DNA from: a virus
Virus record (IMG/VR): IMGVR_UViG_3300025120_000271
Span: 1 to 32,774 of that record
Length of the DNA stretch: 32,774 nt
Reading direction: 5' to 3' (one strand)
Below, piece after piece: positions 1-7,635 of the stretch. Below the pieces are notes generated by a model. The model worked only from the letters and a program-made list of their open reading frames with translations, was not told where the DNA came from and made no database searches. A program made the translations under genes and the position numbers. The first letter of the stretch is position 1, and each line of letters opens with the position of its first letter.

Positions 1-623
1 CTAAACCTCAAAGTTCATTACCATCACTACCACCAACAAATACTGTTGCCGGACAACAATATGGTTCCAACAGACCTGATGGCAGAAAACATGCTGGTGT
101 TGACTTTGATATTAGTGGAAATGAAACATTCTATTCAAGAATTGGTGGAGAAGTTATAGGCGTTTACTCTGATCCTGGTGGATATGGAAATTATGTTGAT
201 ATCTATAATAAACAACTTGGAGTTACAGAAAGAATTGCAGAAGGAGCAGTTGTTTTAGTTTCTGTCGGAGATATTGTTCAATCGGGAAAAGCAATTGTAC
301 GTGGAGAATCTGAAACTGGTGTAATCCATTATGAAATAAGAAAAGGTAAGTCTGGGTCTGAGGGTGATTTTAGTGGAACATTGAATCCAATAAACTACTT
401 AAACAGTCTTCCTAAAAAGCAAGCAAGCATTTCCAAACCAACTACACCAAATATTGCAACAGGTATTGATGAACAAGCATCATATGAAGGTGATGGATAT
501 CAGATTGCATTGCTTCCTATCAAACAAATAGTTCAAACACCAGTTCCTATGGGTGGCGGCGGTGGTGGTGGAACAATAGTAGTAAATAGTAATTCAAATA
601 TATTTGCACCCGCACTTACCTAG
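1..623 (+). CDS. Partial baseplate/tail protein with degenerate M23 (LytM-like) peptidase domain
   Basis: The reading frame is open from the window edge (first full codon at base 3), so the N-terminus lies outside. The visible part resembles the M23 zinc endopeptidase fold: an HAGVD motif (bases about 90-104) matching the HxxxD zinc ligands, glycine-rich beta strands (GGYGNYVDIY), then GDIVQSGKAI and TGVIHYEIR, matching the family's VxxGxxI and TGxHLHFE segments. The third zinc ligand (HYE) is kept, but the first His of the usual HLH and the His of YAHL are not visible, so activity is doubtful. A low-complexity tail with six or seven consecutive glycines precedes the stop. It sits 6 bases before a gp27-like gene in a baseplate operon. 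Inference: it may take the place of the lysozyme domain of T4 gp5 in cell-wall penetration, or be a purely structural relic of that fold. Confidence 0.7.
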   Translation, partial: KPQSSLPSLPPTNTVAGQQYGSNRPDGRKHAGVDFDISGNETFYSRIGGEVIGVYSDPGGYGNYVDIYNKQLGVTERIAEGAVVLVSVGDIVQSGKAIVRGESETGVIHYEIRKGKSGSEGDFSGTLNPINYLNSLPKKQASISKPTTPNIATGIDEQASYEGDGYQIALLPIKQIVQTPVPMGGGGGGGTIVVNSNSNIFAPALT

Positions 624-629
624 GTTAAT

Positions 630-1970
630 ATGACATTTACAAAAGCAGCGGAGTCTGGTAATATCACCAGATTTGAAATATATCCTAACTTATTTGAAAG
701 CGAATCTGTTGACGAAAAAAATAAAAAGAAACCAACTTCTTTACTAGGCGGTGCTGTTGAGTTATATTATTATGAAAGTATCTTTGAAAATAGTGTAAAG
801 ATAACTACACAGATTGTTGATACTGGAAATGCTCTGCCAGCAGATGATGGAACTGGTGGACTTGTAGAACTACTTGATGGTCTTAAAGTTGGTGGCGGAG
901 AAAAAATATTCTTGGACTTTGAAGATAATCAAGGAACAAAATTAAAGTTCTCTGAAGAAAATGCATTATACTTAAATCAACTTCGTAATACAACAAACGA
1001 TTATTCAAAAGGTAAGACATTTACAATTGATGCATCATCAAAAGAGTTTTTTGATAATGAACTAACTCGTGTTGAAGAGAGATATGACGGAAAGATATCA
1101 GAGTCTGTTAAAAAAATTATGAAGGAAGTTATAAAAACTCCAAAGAACTTAGATGGTATTGAAGATACTATTAATAGCTATAATTTTATTGGTACAATTA
1201 AAAAACCATTTTGGACTATCACTTGGTTGGCTAAAAAATCTGTTCCAAAGAACAAAGGAAAGTCTGCTGGTTATCTTTTCTTTGAAACTTATGATGGTTT
1301 CAAATATAAATCTTTAGATACATTATTTGGTCAAAAACCAAAGAAAAAATATATTTACAATAACACTGCAAAAGTTCCAAATGGATATGATGGAAAAATA
1401 ATAAATCCTCCTGTCATGAGCACAAACATTCACTTACAACCTAAATTGATGATGGGTACTTATAATACTGAACACAAGCAGTTTGACTTTTATAAGAGTA
1501 AGTTTGAACTAAAACCATTTGACTTTCATAAGCAAGAGGAAGGTATTAAAACTGCTGGCAGAGATTTTGAATTCGTGAATAGTGAGTTTACAAGTAAACC
1601 ATCAAGAATTACTTACAATATATCTGATGTTGGCGGGTTGCCTGTTGGCGTTACTTTGAGTAAACAGTTAGAAAGATCTAAAGAAGTTAATTTAGAAAGA
1701 CAAAGTATTACTAATCAGGCAAATATGCGCTACAATCAACTTGGTACTATTCAAGTTCAGGTAATGCTCGTCGGAGATTTCTCCCTTCGTGCTGGTGATG
1801 TTATAGAATGTGATTTTCCAGAACTCTCTTCTAAACCAAATCAAGAATCTAGCAAGAAAATGAGTGGCATATATATGATAGCAGATGTATGCCATCGTAT
1901 TACCACCCAAAATACTCTCACATCAATTAATTTGATAAGAGATTCTTACGGTCGAAAAACCAACGCATAA
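630..1970 (+). CDS. Baseplate hub protein, gp27/gpD-like
   Basis: 446 residues, the usual size for a T4-type hub subunit (gp27 is about 390). The N-terminal third carries alternating beta segments (VELYYYESIFENSVKITTQI) typical of the tail-tube-like domains of gp27 and gpD-family hubs. The C-terminus has the family's closing beta-barrel pattern: IQVQVMLVGDFSLRAGDVI, then a GIYMIADVCHRI strand and a final LIRDSYG. It starts 6 bases after the M23-like gene and is followed 6 bases later by the CP12-like small gene, all on the plus strand, so it is probably co-transcribed with the gp5-like gene downstream. In T4, gp27 forms the trimeric torus that holds gp5. The assignment rests on motif pattern and position, not on strong sequence identity. 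Confidence 0.7.
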   Translation: MTFTKAAESGNITRFEIYPNLFESESVDEKNKKKPTSLLGGAVELYYYESIFENSVKITTQIVDTGNALPADDGTGGLVELLDGLKVGGGEKIFLDFEDNQGTKLKFSEENALYLNQLRNTTNDYSKGKTFTIDASSKEFFDNELTRVEERYDGKISESVKKIMKEVIKTPKNLDGIEDTINSYNFIGTIKKPFWTITWLAKKSVPKNKGKSAGYLFFETYDGFKYKSLDTLFGQKPKKKYIYNNTAKVPNGYDGKIINPPVMSTNIHLQPKLMMGTYNTEHKQFDFYKSKFELKPFDFHKQEEGIKTAGRDFEFVNSEFTSKPSRITYNISDVGGLPVGVTLSKQLERSKEVNLERQSITNQANMRYNQLGTIQVQVMLVGDFSLRAGDVIECDFPELSSKPNQESSKKMSGIYMIADVCHRITTQNTLTSINLIRDSYGRKTNA

Positions 1971-1976
1971 CGAACT

Positions 1977-2195
1977 ATGACAGATAAATCAATTCAACAA
2001 CATATTAATGATGATAAAACTGAACTGGATAGTCCCAATTTAAGTCCGCAACGTAGGCGTCATATTGAATCAGAACTTGGCGAACTTGAGCAATATCAAG
2101 GAAATCATCCAAACGAAGACCACGATCCCACTCCACTTGAAATGTATTGCGACACCCATCCTGATGCTGATGAGTGTAGAATTTATGAGGATTAA
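1977..2195 (+). CDS. Small protein with C-terminal CP12-like module
   Basis: 72 residues, close to the usual CP12 length of about 75. The last 23 residues run PLEMYCDTHPDADECRIYED, matching the C-terminal half of CP12 (C-x8-C then RxYxD), the part that docks on GAPDH and forms the C-terminal disulfide. The N-terminal half is acidic and helical (SELGELEQYQ) but lacks the N-terminal cysteine pair and the AWDxVEEL motif that contacts PRK. Known CP12 links GAPDH and PRK to switch off the Calvin cycle, and cyanophages carry full cp12 as a metabolic gene; here the module is encoded between two baseplate genes (6 bases after one, 2 before the next). It could still bind host GAPDH, or the motif could be reused as a disulfide-bearing virion piece. 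Function is inference. Confidence 0.75.
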   Translation: MTDKSIQQHINDDKTELDSPNLSPQRRRHIESELGELEQYQGNHPNEDHDPTPLEMYCDTHPDADECRIYED

Positions 2196-2197
2196 TA

Positions 2198-3733
2198 ATG
2201 TCTGAAGCAACATCCACTGGATTTAATCCTGAATATATTGGTGTCCTTCCACGTTGGTTTGGAAGGATAGTTTCTAGTAAAACTTGGCAAGATAACATTG
2301 TCCCCTATACTTTTTCCGACCCTAATGAAATAAAGGGTTGGGGATTTAGATATAAAGTTAGAATCTTTAGTTGGAACACTGGAGATCCTGGAGTTGTTCC
2401 TGATGAAAAACTTCATACTGCAAATGTTATCTTGCCAGTGACAGCAGGATCTGGTCACGGTGGATATTTTGAAACGCCTTCAATTGCAGCAGGAAGTATT
2501 GTAACTGGATTTTTTCTTGATGGTGAAGGTGGTCAAGAACCTTATATTGATGGCATTCTTGCAAATGCAAATGATAAAGTTCCTAAAAAGCAAGGAACCG
2601 GACCTATTGCAGGATATCAGCAATTCAATGATACATATGGTCCTAAAGCAAAAGTTCCCGACTTTTTAAAAGAACCTAATACACAACCAATACATAAAGG
2701 GGATGAAACCAGTCATCGAGATAACACAGCGTCAAGGGAAGATCAAGAAGATAAAGATGTAAGAACTCCATTAGCATCAACACGAAAGTGTAAGAAGAAT
2801 AACTCTGAAATGAAGGGTATTCAACTTACTATCAAGAATATGATTAATGAGGTTGAAAAGGCAAAGAAGAAATTAACGAAAGCACAAGGTTTTATAGGAG
2901 AAATAAACCGAATTACATCTCAAGTACGTACATTTTCTTCACGCGCTGCTCAAGAAGTTGCTTCGTATATGAAGACAATTATGGGTGGTGTTCGTGGTTA
3001 TGTATTGAAAAAAATAAAAGCAGGAATTCAAGACGTAGCACCATTTTTATTTCCTACTGATATTCCTAAATTACAACAACAATTAACAAAAAGTTTAAAT
3101 GGATTATCTTGTGGTTTTGCAAAAATAGTAAACGGATTGCAAAAAACTTTTGAGGGACTACTTGATTCTATTCTGGGTAAGTTTATTAACGCACCAATGT
3201 GTGCTATAGAAAATATAGTTTCTAAACTTGTTGATGGTGTTCTCGGACAAATCACTGATCTTATTGATAGTGTTGTTGGACCTCTTGCATCTTTTATTAC
3301 GGGACTTACAGGTAAAGCAATGAACCTGATTGGTAGTGCATTTAATGCTCTTAATATGGTAATGGGTATTCTTAAATTCTTCCAGTGTGATGAAGAACCA
3401 TCCTGTGCTGAGTATGATGAAGTTAATCAGTCTGGTCAATCAACTGATGGTGGAGATGCTGATGGTCAAGGTCAGAATCCAAGTAATAGTGATGCAGCTG
3501 TCGTCGATGGTGCTAATGGTGAAGGACAACCAACTCAAAATGAAGTTGATGCCGAGGATGGTCGAGAACCTATATCTATTGAAGTGATAGATTTTGACCT
3601 AAAAAATCAAGCACGTAATAATTCAGGTGTAACCGACCCAATTAATTTAAAAGATGATCAGAATAAAAGTCAAGAGGCAAGAAAGTTATTGGCGGGTGAA
3701 GAAGTTGATGGCGTCACATTTGAATTAGAATAG
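2198..3733 (+). CDS. gp5-like baseplate hub protein (OB-fold, no lysozyme domain)
   Basis: 511 residues. Residues about 15-130 resemble the OB-fold of T4 gp5: WFGRIVSS, then GFRYKVRIFSWNTGD, a VILPVTAGSGHGG stretch, and IVTGFFLDGEGGQEPYIDGIL, the same order of strands as the gp5 N-terminus that sits on the gp27 torus. No lysozyme domain (T4 lysozyme-like catalytic Glu region) can be seen. Instead a long helical segment (about 200-400) runs from charged coiled-coil (NEVEKAKKKLTKAQ) into hydrophobic amphipathic helices (LIDSVVGPLASFITGL), followed by a Cys pair (CDEEPSC) and an acidic Asn/Asp/Gly-rich tail. It overlaps nothing; a GAGG lies just before the start. The hydrophobic helical block is unusual for a hub protein and could contact the host membrane; that is inference. 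Confidence 0.72.
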   Translation: MSEATSTGFNPEYIGVLPRWFGRIVSSKTWQDNIVPYTFSDPNEIKGWGFRYKVRIFSWNTGDPGVVPDEKLHTANVILPVTAGSGHGGYFETPSIAAGSIVTGFFLDGEGGQEPYIDGILANANDKVPKKQGTGPIAGYQQFNDTYGPKAKVPDFLKEPNTQPIHKGDETSHRDNTASREDQEDKDVRTPLASTRKCKKNNSEMKGIQLTIKNMINEVEKAKKKLTKAQGFIGEINRITSQVRTFSSRAAQEVASYMKTIMGGVRGYVLKKIKAGIQDVAPFLFPTDIPKLQQQLTKSLNGLSCGFAKIVNGLQKTFEGLLDSILGKFINAPMCAIENIVSKLVDGVLGQITDLIDSVVGPLASFITGLTGKAMNLIGSAFNALNMVMGILKFFQCDEEPSCAEYDEVNQSGQSTDGGDADGQGQNPSNSDAAVVDGANGEGQPTQNEVDAEDGREPISIEVIDFDLKNQARNNSGVTDPINLKDDQNKSQEARKLLAGEEVDGVTFELE

Positions 3734-3743
3734 GAGAATATAA

Positions 3744-4853
3744 ATGTCACTTTTAGACTTACAAAAATTCATACCAAAGAGTGCAGTCAAAGTATCATAC
3801 TATGACAATGATGGAACTTTAGTACAAGATGCTACTCAAGACCAGGCACTTGAAGTTGAAAAACTGCGTCCTGGAACCAAATTCTTTCATAGAAATGGTA
3901 ATGGTAGTCTTAGTGAACTTGGAATAAATCAAGTTATTAATTTAGACCCAAAGAATTTATTACCTCAAGGTCCACCTTGTCCGACATCTCCACAAGCTTG
4001 TGGTCCACCAAAAGTAAAAATATTTGGTGGTAATGGTCTTGGTGCTATTGCTAATGCAATTATTAGTCCAAATTCAAGTTCTATTATTGGTTTTGATATT
4101 GTAGATCCGGGGAGAGGTTTTTTAAGTCCTCCATATGTTGAACTGATAGATGAATGTGGGAAAGGTCAAGGTGCTGCAGCAACAGCAATCATTGGACCAC
4201 TTGATGGTAGAAATGGAAATCCTACTGTATTAAATCCAGTTACAAACAACCCAGAAATTGGTGTGATTAGTGTAGTTGCAGATACTCCTGGTGATGGTTA
4301 TATTGATAAACCAGATGGAAGTTTGGGTGGTAATGAAAACGTCTGGGCAGAACCAGAAGAAGGATACATTATTGATATTGACGGAAACTATGTTGTAATA
4401 CCTGAAGGTGTTAATCCTCCAGATAATACTGCTATATACTTTCCACCAAGAGTAACTCCTGATGGAGATATTGAAGTAGACCCTCAAGTAGATACTCAAG
4501 TAGATACTCAAAACTTTCCTCAAACTTCACAACAATATCCAGTTATCCTTGAAATTGGTGATGTTGTGGTATCAGATTCTGGATTTGGATATGAACCTGG
4601 TGACACTATTAGCGTCACTCCTGATAATGGTGCAGTATTAGAACCAATTATTGTAGGAGATACTGTCACTGGAGTTATAATTAAAGAACCTGGTATAGGG
4701 TTTAACGATATTCCAATCATTGAAGTTGTATCTGACACTGGATATAATGCAGAATTCAAACCTGTTTTTAGAGTTGTTGATCCAGAAACAATAGATGTGA
4801 TTCCAGATGGAGCACAAATTATTCAAGTTATCGATTGTGTAGGTAAAGTCTAA
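3744..4853 (+). CDS. Virion structural protein with GxGF/Y-type beta repeats
   Basis: 369 residues, not recognised as a named T4 protein. Residues about 110-360 hold several degenerate units built on a glycine-aromatic turn followed by Pro and beta strand: VDPGRGFLSPPYVEL, TPGDGYIDKP, DSGFGYEPGDTISV, EPGIGFNDIPIIEV. The same kind of unit occurs inside the 1951-residue fibre protein downstream (GGSAYGVGNTLSV). A short PCP...ACGPP segment lies near residue 80, and a QVDTQVDTQ repeat near 250. A strong AGGAGA ribosome site precedes the ATG. The stop and the next start overlap (TAATG), so it is translationally coupled to the needle-like protein. Cyanophage structural operons commonly hold such a protein beside gp5; the role is inferred from position. 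Confidence 0.65.
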   Translation: MSLLDLQKFIPKSAVKVSYYDNDGTLVQDATQDQALEVEKLRPGTKFFHRNGNGSLSELGINQVINLDPKNLLPQGPPCPTSPQACGPPKVKIFGGNGLGAIANAIISPNSSSIIGFDIVDPGRGFLSPPYVELIDECGKGQGAAATAIIGPLDGRNGNPTVLNPVTNNPEIGVISVVADTPGDGYIDKPDGSLGGNENVWAEPEEGYIIDIDGNYVVIPEGVNPPDNTAIYFPPRVTPDGDIEVDPQVDTQVDTQNFPQTSQQYPVILEIGDVVVSDSGFGYEPGDTISVTPDNGAVLEPIIVGDTVTGVIIKEPGIGFNDIPIIEVVSDTGYNAEFKPVFRVVDPETIDVIPDGAQIIQVIDCVGKV

Positions 4854-5425
4854 TGGCAAAGTCAATAAATTACGAGACCAAAGCAAAAAATACCAAAGAC
4901 GGTTCTATTGTATTTGGACATATTCATGAAGACCAGGTAAAATCTTCTCTTTTGTTACATGGACAGAAGGCAAAAGATTATATCTCAATGGACCAGACTG
5001 CTCCAAGAGAGGGGTGGATTAATTCTAGATGTAGAGGAAGATATCAGGTTGTCTCTGGAGACATTGTTCCGAAAGGGCAACCTGCAATGTATTTTGATGC
5101 CAAGAGTGGTGATATTGTTATCAAAACAAAGGGTCGTATCCGCATGGAAGCGGAGAATATTGACATTATTGCAAAAGGAAGCGATAATAAAAATGGAAGT
5201 ATTACAATTGATGGAAATGAGAGTGTAAATTTAATTTCTAGAAAAGTTGATATTACTGCTGATGAACTGTTTCATGTTATTTCTGAGGGAACAGTTCAAA
5301 TGACAGCAATAAATATTATGAAAACTTACGCCAATACGTTTGAGAAATTAAGTGGAGTTGGTGAAAAACTATTAGGTACAACTTCTTTTTCAACTTCAAT
5401 TGATACAAGTAAATTTGAAGGATAA
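4853..5425 (+). CDS. Needle-like beta protein, resembles gp5 C-terminal domain
   Basis: 190 residues. The central part (about 80-145) is a series of short alternating strands, SGDIVIKTKGRIRMEAENI then IIAKG, GSITIDG and NLISRKVDITAD, of the kind found in the trimeric beta-helix needles of gp5 and VgrG. The start overlaps the preceding stop (TAATG). With the OB-fold gene at 2198 lacking such a tail, the gp5 architecture appears split across two genes, OB domain first and needle third. The C-terminus turns alpha-helical/Ser-Thr rich. An alternative is a tail spike base protein that only shares the fold. The split-gp5 view is an inference from domain content and operon order. Confidence 0.6.
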   Translation: MAKSINYETKAKNTKDGSIVFGHIHEDQVKSSLLLHGQKAKDYISMDQTAPREGWINSRCRGRYQVVSGDIVPKGQPAMYFDAKSGDIVIKTKGRIRMEAENIDIIAKGSDNKNGSITIDGNESVNLISRKVDITADELFHVISEGTVQMTAINIMKTYANTFEKLSGVGEKLLGTTSFSTSIDTSKFEG

Positions 5426-5433
5426 TTAAAACT

Positions 5434-6234
5434 ATGAGTTCAGTACACCACGGTCCAGAAAATCTATCTGGACCATTATATGTAACTAGTGAAGGATCAA
5501 AACCGAGACCGATTGTAGATACTATTGGACAACCTATTACAGGTGCTGCCTATTTACAAGGTCCAGTTCAAATTGGGAAGGATGGAGATTTTCCTTCACG
5601 TTGGGCTACCTTGATGGTTGGTACACTTGAGAATAATCAATCCGAATCACCTATTATTCCTGGTGCTCTCTGTACTGGTCTGAATAATCCATATTCTTTG
5701 GGTGTCATTGGTGATGCTGCTATTCTAGATAACCTTGATGTATCAGTAAGCATTGCTGCTGGTAAAGATATTGTTGCTCAAGGTGAGGTGATGTCACGTT
5801 GCGGTGGACATATCTTATCTGCAAAGAAAAACTTTGATATTCCTCATCCAATGAGAGAGGGTTGGAGACTGCGCCACACCTGCCCTGAAGGTCCCTCAAA
5901 CGACGTTTACACACGCGGTAGAGTATCAGGGAAAAGAGAGATTGAATTGCCTTCATATTGGAAAGGACTTGTAGATGAGAACTCAATTACAGTTATCTTA
6001 ACTCCTATTGGATCTCATCAGGACGTAATTGTAAAGAGATGGGACGAGCAGAAAGTATATCTTCAGTCAAAAGGTAATATGCCAATTGATTGCTTCTATC
6101 AAATCTTTGCAGAAAGAAAAGATGGAGAAAAACTAATTGTTGAGTATCTTGGAGAAAGTCCAGCAGATTATCCTGGAAACAATGATGAGTATTCAGTTTC
6201 TGGTTACCACTATGATAAAAAGGAGAGTGAATAA
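5434..6234 (+). CDS. Fibre/baseplate-associated structural protein, paralogue A
   Basis: 266 residues. Residues about 125-250 form a recognisable phage structural module: SAKKNFDIPHP, GWRLRHTCPEGP, VYTRGRVSG, then LPSYWKGLVDENSITVILTPIG. The next gene has the same module in the same order (KKNLPFDMPHP, GWRLRHVCIEGP, VYCRGRVSG, LPxFW-like VPSFWEGLVN), so the two are tandem paralogues. The N-terminus is different, with a LQGPVQIGKDGDFPSRWATLMVG segment typical of cyanophage fibre anchors. It follows the needle-like gene by 8 bases and overlaps the next start by one base. The module is seen in many phage tail-fibre-like proteins, but its exact function is not known to me; a beta-sandwich attachment domain is a reasonable guess. 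Confidence 0.6.
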   Translation: MSSVHHGPENLSGPLYVTSEGSKPRPIVDTIGQPITGAAYLQGPVQIGKDGDFPSRWATLMVGTLENNQSESPIIPGALCTGLNNPYSLGVIGDAAILDNLDVSVSIAAGKDIVAQGEVMSRCGGHILSAKKNFDIPHPMREGWRLRHTCPEGPSNDVYTRGRVSGKREIELPSYWKGLVDENSITVILTPIGSHQDVIVKRWDEQKVYLQSKGNMPIDCFYQIFAERKDGEKLIVEYLGESPADYPGNNDEYSVSGYHYDKKESE

Positions 6235-6932
6235 TGCCTGAAAATTTTGAAGAAAGAAATATAGGTAATAAAAATTGCGACGAACCTGTTGTAGGAACCA
6301 AACATCCTAGCTTTGACTATATTCATAGAACAACTACAGGAGATGAAGATTATCCTGAAGATGCTTGTGGAAGATTTCTTCAAGCAAAAGTAAACTTTGA
6401 TGCCATTGAAGTTATCAATGGTGGTGACATGAATGCAGAGGGTGAGGTCACCTCGAATAATGGAGGACATACCCTTTCAAGTAAGAAGAATCTTCCATTT
6501 GATATGCCTCATCCTAATAAGAAAGGATGGAGATTGCGGCATGTTTGCATAGAAGGTCCAGAGATTGCTGTCTATTGTAGGGGAAGAGTATCGGGTGATG
6601 GTGTCATTAATGTTCCGTCATTCTGGGAAGGTCTTGTTAATATGAATGATATTACGATTAGTTTGACTCCTATGGGTTCATGGCAAGAACTGTTTGTAAA
6701 AGAAATTGTAGGAAATCAAATTATTGTAAGAAATAATGCAGGTGGACCCATCAACGCAGACTATTATATTGTTGGTCGTCGTTTGGATGACGATTTGATT
6801 GTAGAATATGAAGGTAAGACTCATGAGGACTATCCAGGTGGTAACGAGGGATACTCCTTTAACTTTGAGCATAATTACGTTAAAGGTCTTATCAAGAAAT
6901 TCGTCAAAGAAAACTTTGACACAGGGTCCTGA
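6234..6932 (+). CDS. Fibre/baseplate-associated structural protein, paralogue B
   Basis: 232 residues. It shares with the preceding gene an N-terminal GEVxSxxGGHxLSxKK segment and the module PHPNKKGWRLRHVCIEGP, GRVSG, SFWEGL, SLTPMGSWQELFVK, ending with a similar GGNEGYSF tail (PGNNDEYSV in the paralogue). The N-terminal 60 residues are unrelated to those of paralogue A, as if one common head-binding region had been swapped. The start overlaps the previous stop (ATAATG), indicating coupling. A sigma70-type promoter lies inside its last codons and extends into the gap, driving the next gene, so this gene closes the late structural operon. Probable virion structural protein; role inferred. Confidence 0.6.
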   Translation: MPENFEERNIGNKNCDEPVVGTKHPSFDYIHRTTTGDEDYPEDACGRFLQAKVNFDAIEVINGGDMNAEGEVTSNNGGHTLSSKKNLPFDMPHPNKKGWRLRHVCIEGPEIAVYCRGRVSGDGVINVPSFWEGLVNMNDITISLTPMGSWQELFVKEIVGNQIIVRNNAGGPINADYYIVGRRLDDDLIVEYEGKTHEDYPGGNEGYSFNFEHNYVKGLIKKFVKENFDTGS

Positions 6933-6944
6933 CTGTGCTATGAT
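6916..6944 (+). promoter_or_regulatory. Strong sigma70-type promoter (TTGACA-17-TATGAT)
   Basis: A perfect -35 hexamer TTGACA (6916-6921) is followed by a 17-base spacer and TATGAT (6939-6944), five of six matches to the -10 consensus. The -35 lies in the last codons of the upstream structural gene. A start near 6951 would leave an 18-base leader before the ATG at 6969. Host RNA polymerase would read it without phage factors, which fits early expression of the small-gene island inside a late region. Confidence 0.75.
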
Positions 6945-6968
6945 ACGTAGGTAATCAAACGAACCCCA

Positions 6969-7151
6969 ATGCAAGACGAGTTTCTAACCCGTTGTGTGGT
7001 AGACCCTTCCACTAGAACAATTTATCTGTACTCTAGTGAAGGGTCAGAAAAAGAAGTGGTCTGTGAGACTGTCAACGAATTCATGAATGCGCTGCAATTT
7101 GTTCGTTCAATTTGTGATGAAGAAGTTCTTTCTTACGCAACTCCACTATGA
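6969..7151 (+). CDS. Small conserved-looking hypothetical protein
   Basis: 60 residues, acidic, with three cysteines and alternating beta then helix: CVVDPSTRTIYLYSSEG, then VCETVNEFMNALQFVRSIC. No membrane segment or known motif is visible. It is the first gene behind the consensus sigma70-type promoter at 6916-6944 and has no clear Shine-Dalgarno site, so it may be read from a nearly leaderless transcript. Its stop overlaps the next start (ATGA), so the two are coupled. The promoter suggests early expression, unlike the flanking late structural genes. Function unknown. Confidence 0.7.
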   Translation: MQDEFLTRCVVDPSTRTIYLYSSEGSEKEVVCETVNEFMNALQFVRSICDEEVLSYATPL

Positions 7152-7303
7152 GAATTAAAACACGCGAAGCAATGGAAATGTTATTTGCTGCAAAGTGGAA
7201 TTTACCTAAAGCAGCAAAACATGCTGACCTTACTAACAAGGAAATGAAAATTACATTCAACGAATATTGTGTTTTTCATCAACCTACTTATCAACCTGAA
7301 TAA
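7148..7303 (+). CDS. Small hypothetical protein, 51 residues
   Basis: Starts at the ATGA overlap with the previous stop and ends TAA. The protein is basic in its first half and helical (KTREAMEMLFAAKWNLPKAA), with a C-terminal FNEYCVFHQPTY segment. The KAAKHADLTNKEMK stretch has the look of a small helix-turn-helix-like fold (helix, turn, helix) but no domain can be assigned. It lies in the short early-type island after the strong promoter at 6916-6944. I do not recognise a function. Confidence 0.6.
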   Translation: MRIKTREAMEMLFAAKWNLPKAAKHADLTNKEMKITFNEYCVFHQPTYQPE

Positions 7304-7387
7304 GGTTTTTCTGGTAGTATATCTTAATAGTTAGAGTGAGATTTTAAACAAAGATTAGTCTGCTAATTAGATTGTAAAGGAGGTTCT

Positions 7388-7549
7388 ATGGTTATAAATC
7401 TTTGGTATAACAAGTGTATAAATCAGTGGAGATGGACACTTACCGATTCTCAAGCGAACCTGGAGCAGCACTCTGGTGGACAAAAAGAGTTAAGAGTTGC
7501 TATGAATGATATTGCTAATACTGTAGAGTATATTTTGAATAGTGAATAG
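7388..7549 (+). CDS. Small hypothetical protein, 53 residues
   Basis: An excellent Shine-Dalgarno sequence (AAGGAGG, about 7378-7384) precedes the ATG, which supports the start. The protein begins with a tryptophan-rich beta-like segment (INLWYNKCINQWRWTL) and continues as an amphipathic helix (KELRVAMNDIANTVEYIL). The 84-base gap before it shows no clear second promoter, so it probably shares the transcript from 6916-6944. A rho-independent terminator follows about 20 bases after the stop. Function not recognised. Confidence 0.6.
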   Translation: MVINLWYNKCINQWRWTLTDSQANLEQHSGGQKELRVAMNDIANTVEYILNSE

Positions 7550-7567
7550 TGGTGCATCGTGCATTCC

Positions 7568-7594
7568 AAACCTCTTTTTTAAAGAGGTTTTTTT
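7568..7594 (+). terminator. Rho-independent terminator after the small-gene island
   Basis: A 10-base-pair perfect stem (AAACCTCTTT at 7568-7577 with AAAGAGGTTT at 7581-7590), a TTT loop and a run of seven T at 7588-7594. It closes the early-type island just before the late promoter of the giant fibre gene. Confidence 0.8.
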
Positions 7595-7598
7595 ATGG

Positions 7599-7605
7599 AT
7601 AAATA
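7599..7605 (+). promoter_or_regulatory. T4-type late promoter box (ATAAATA)
   Basis: GATAAATA at 7598-7605 matches seven of eight bases of the T4 late consensus TATAAATA. It lies 30 bases before the ATG of the giant fibre gene and directly after a terminator. The same box precedes the fibre genes at 13956, 15542, 25073 and 27292. Confidence 0.65.
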
Positions 7606-7635
7606 ATCCATAACGGAACTATAAGTAGTAATAAG

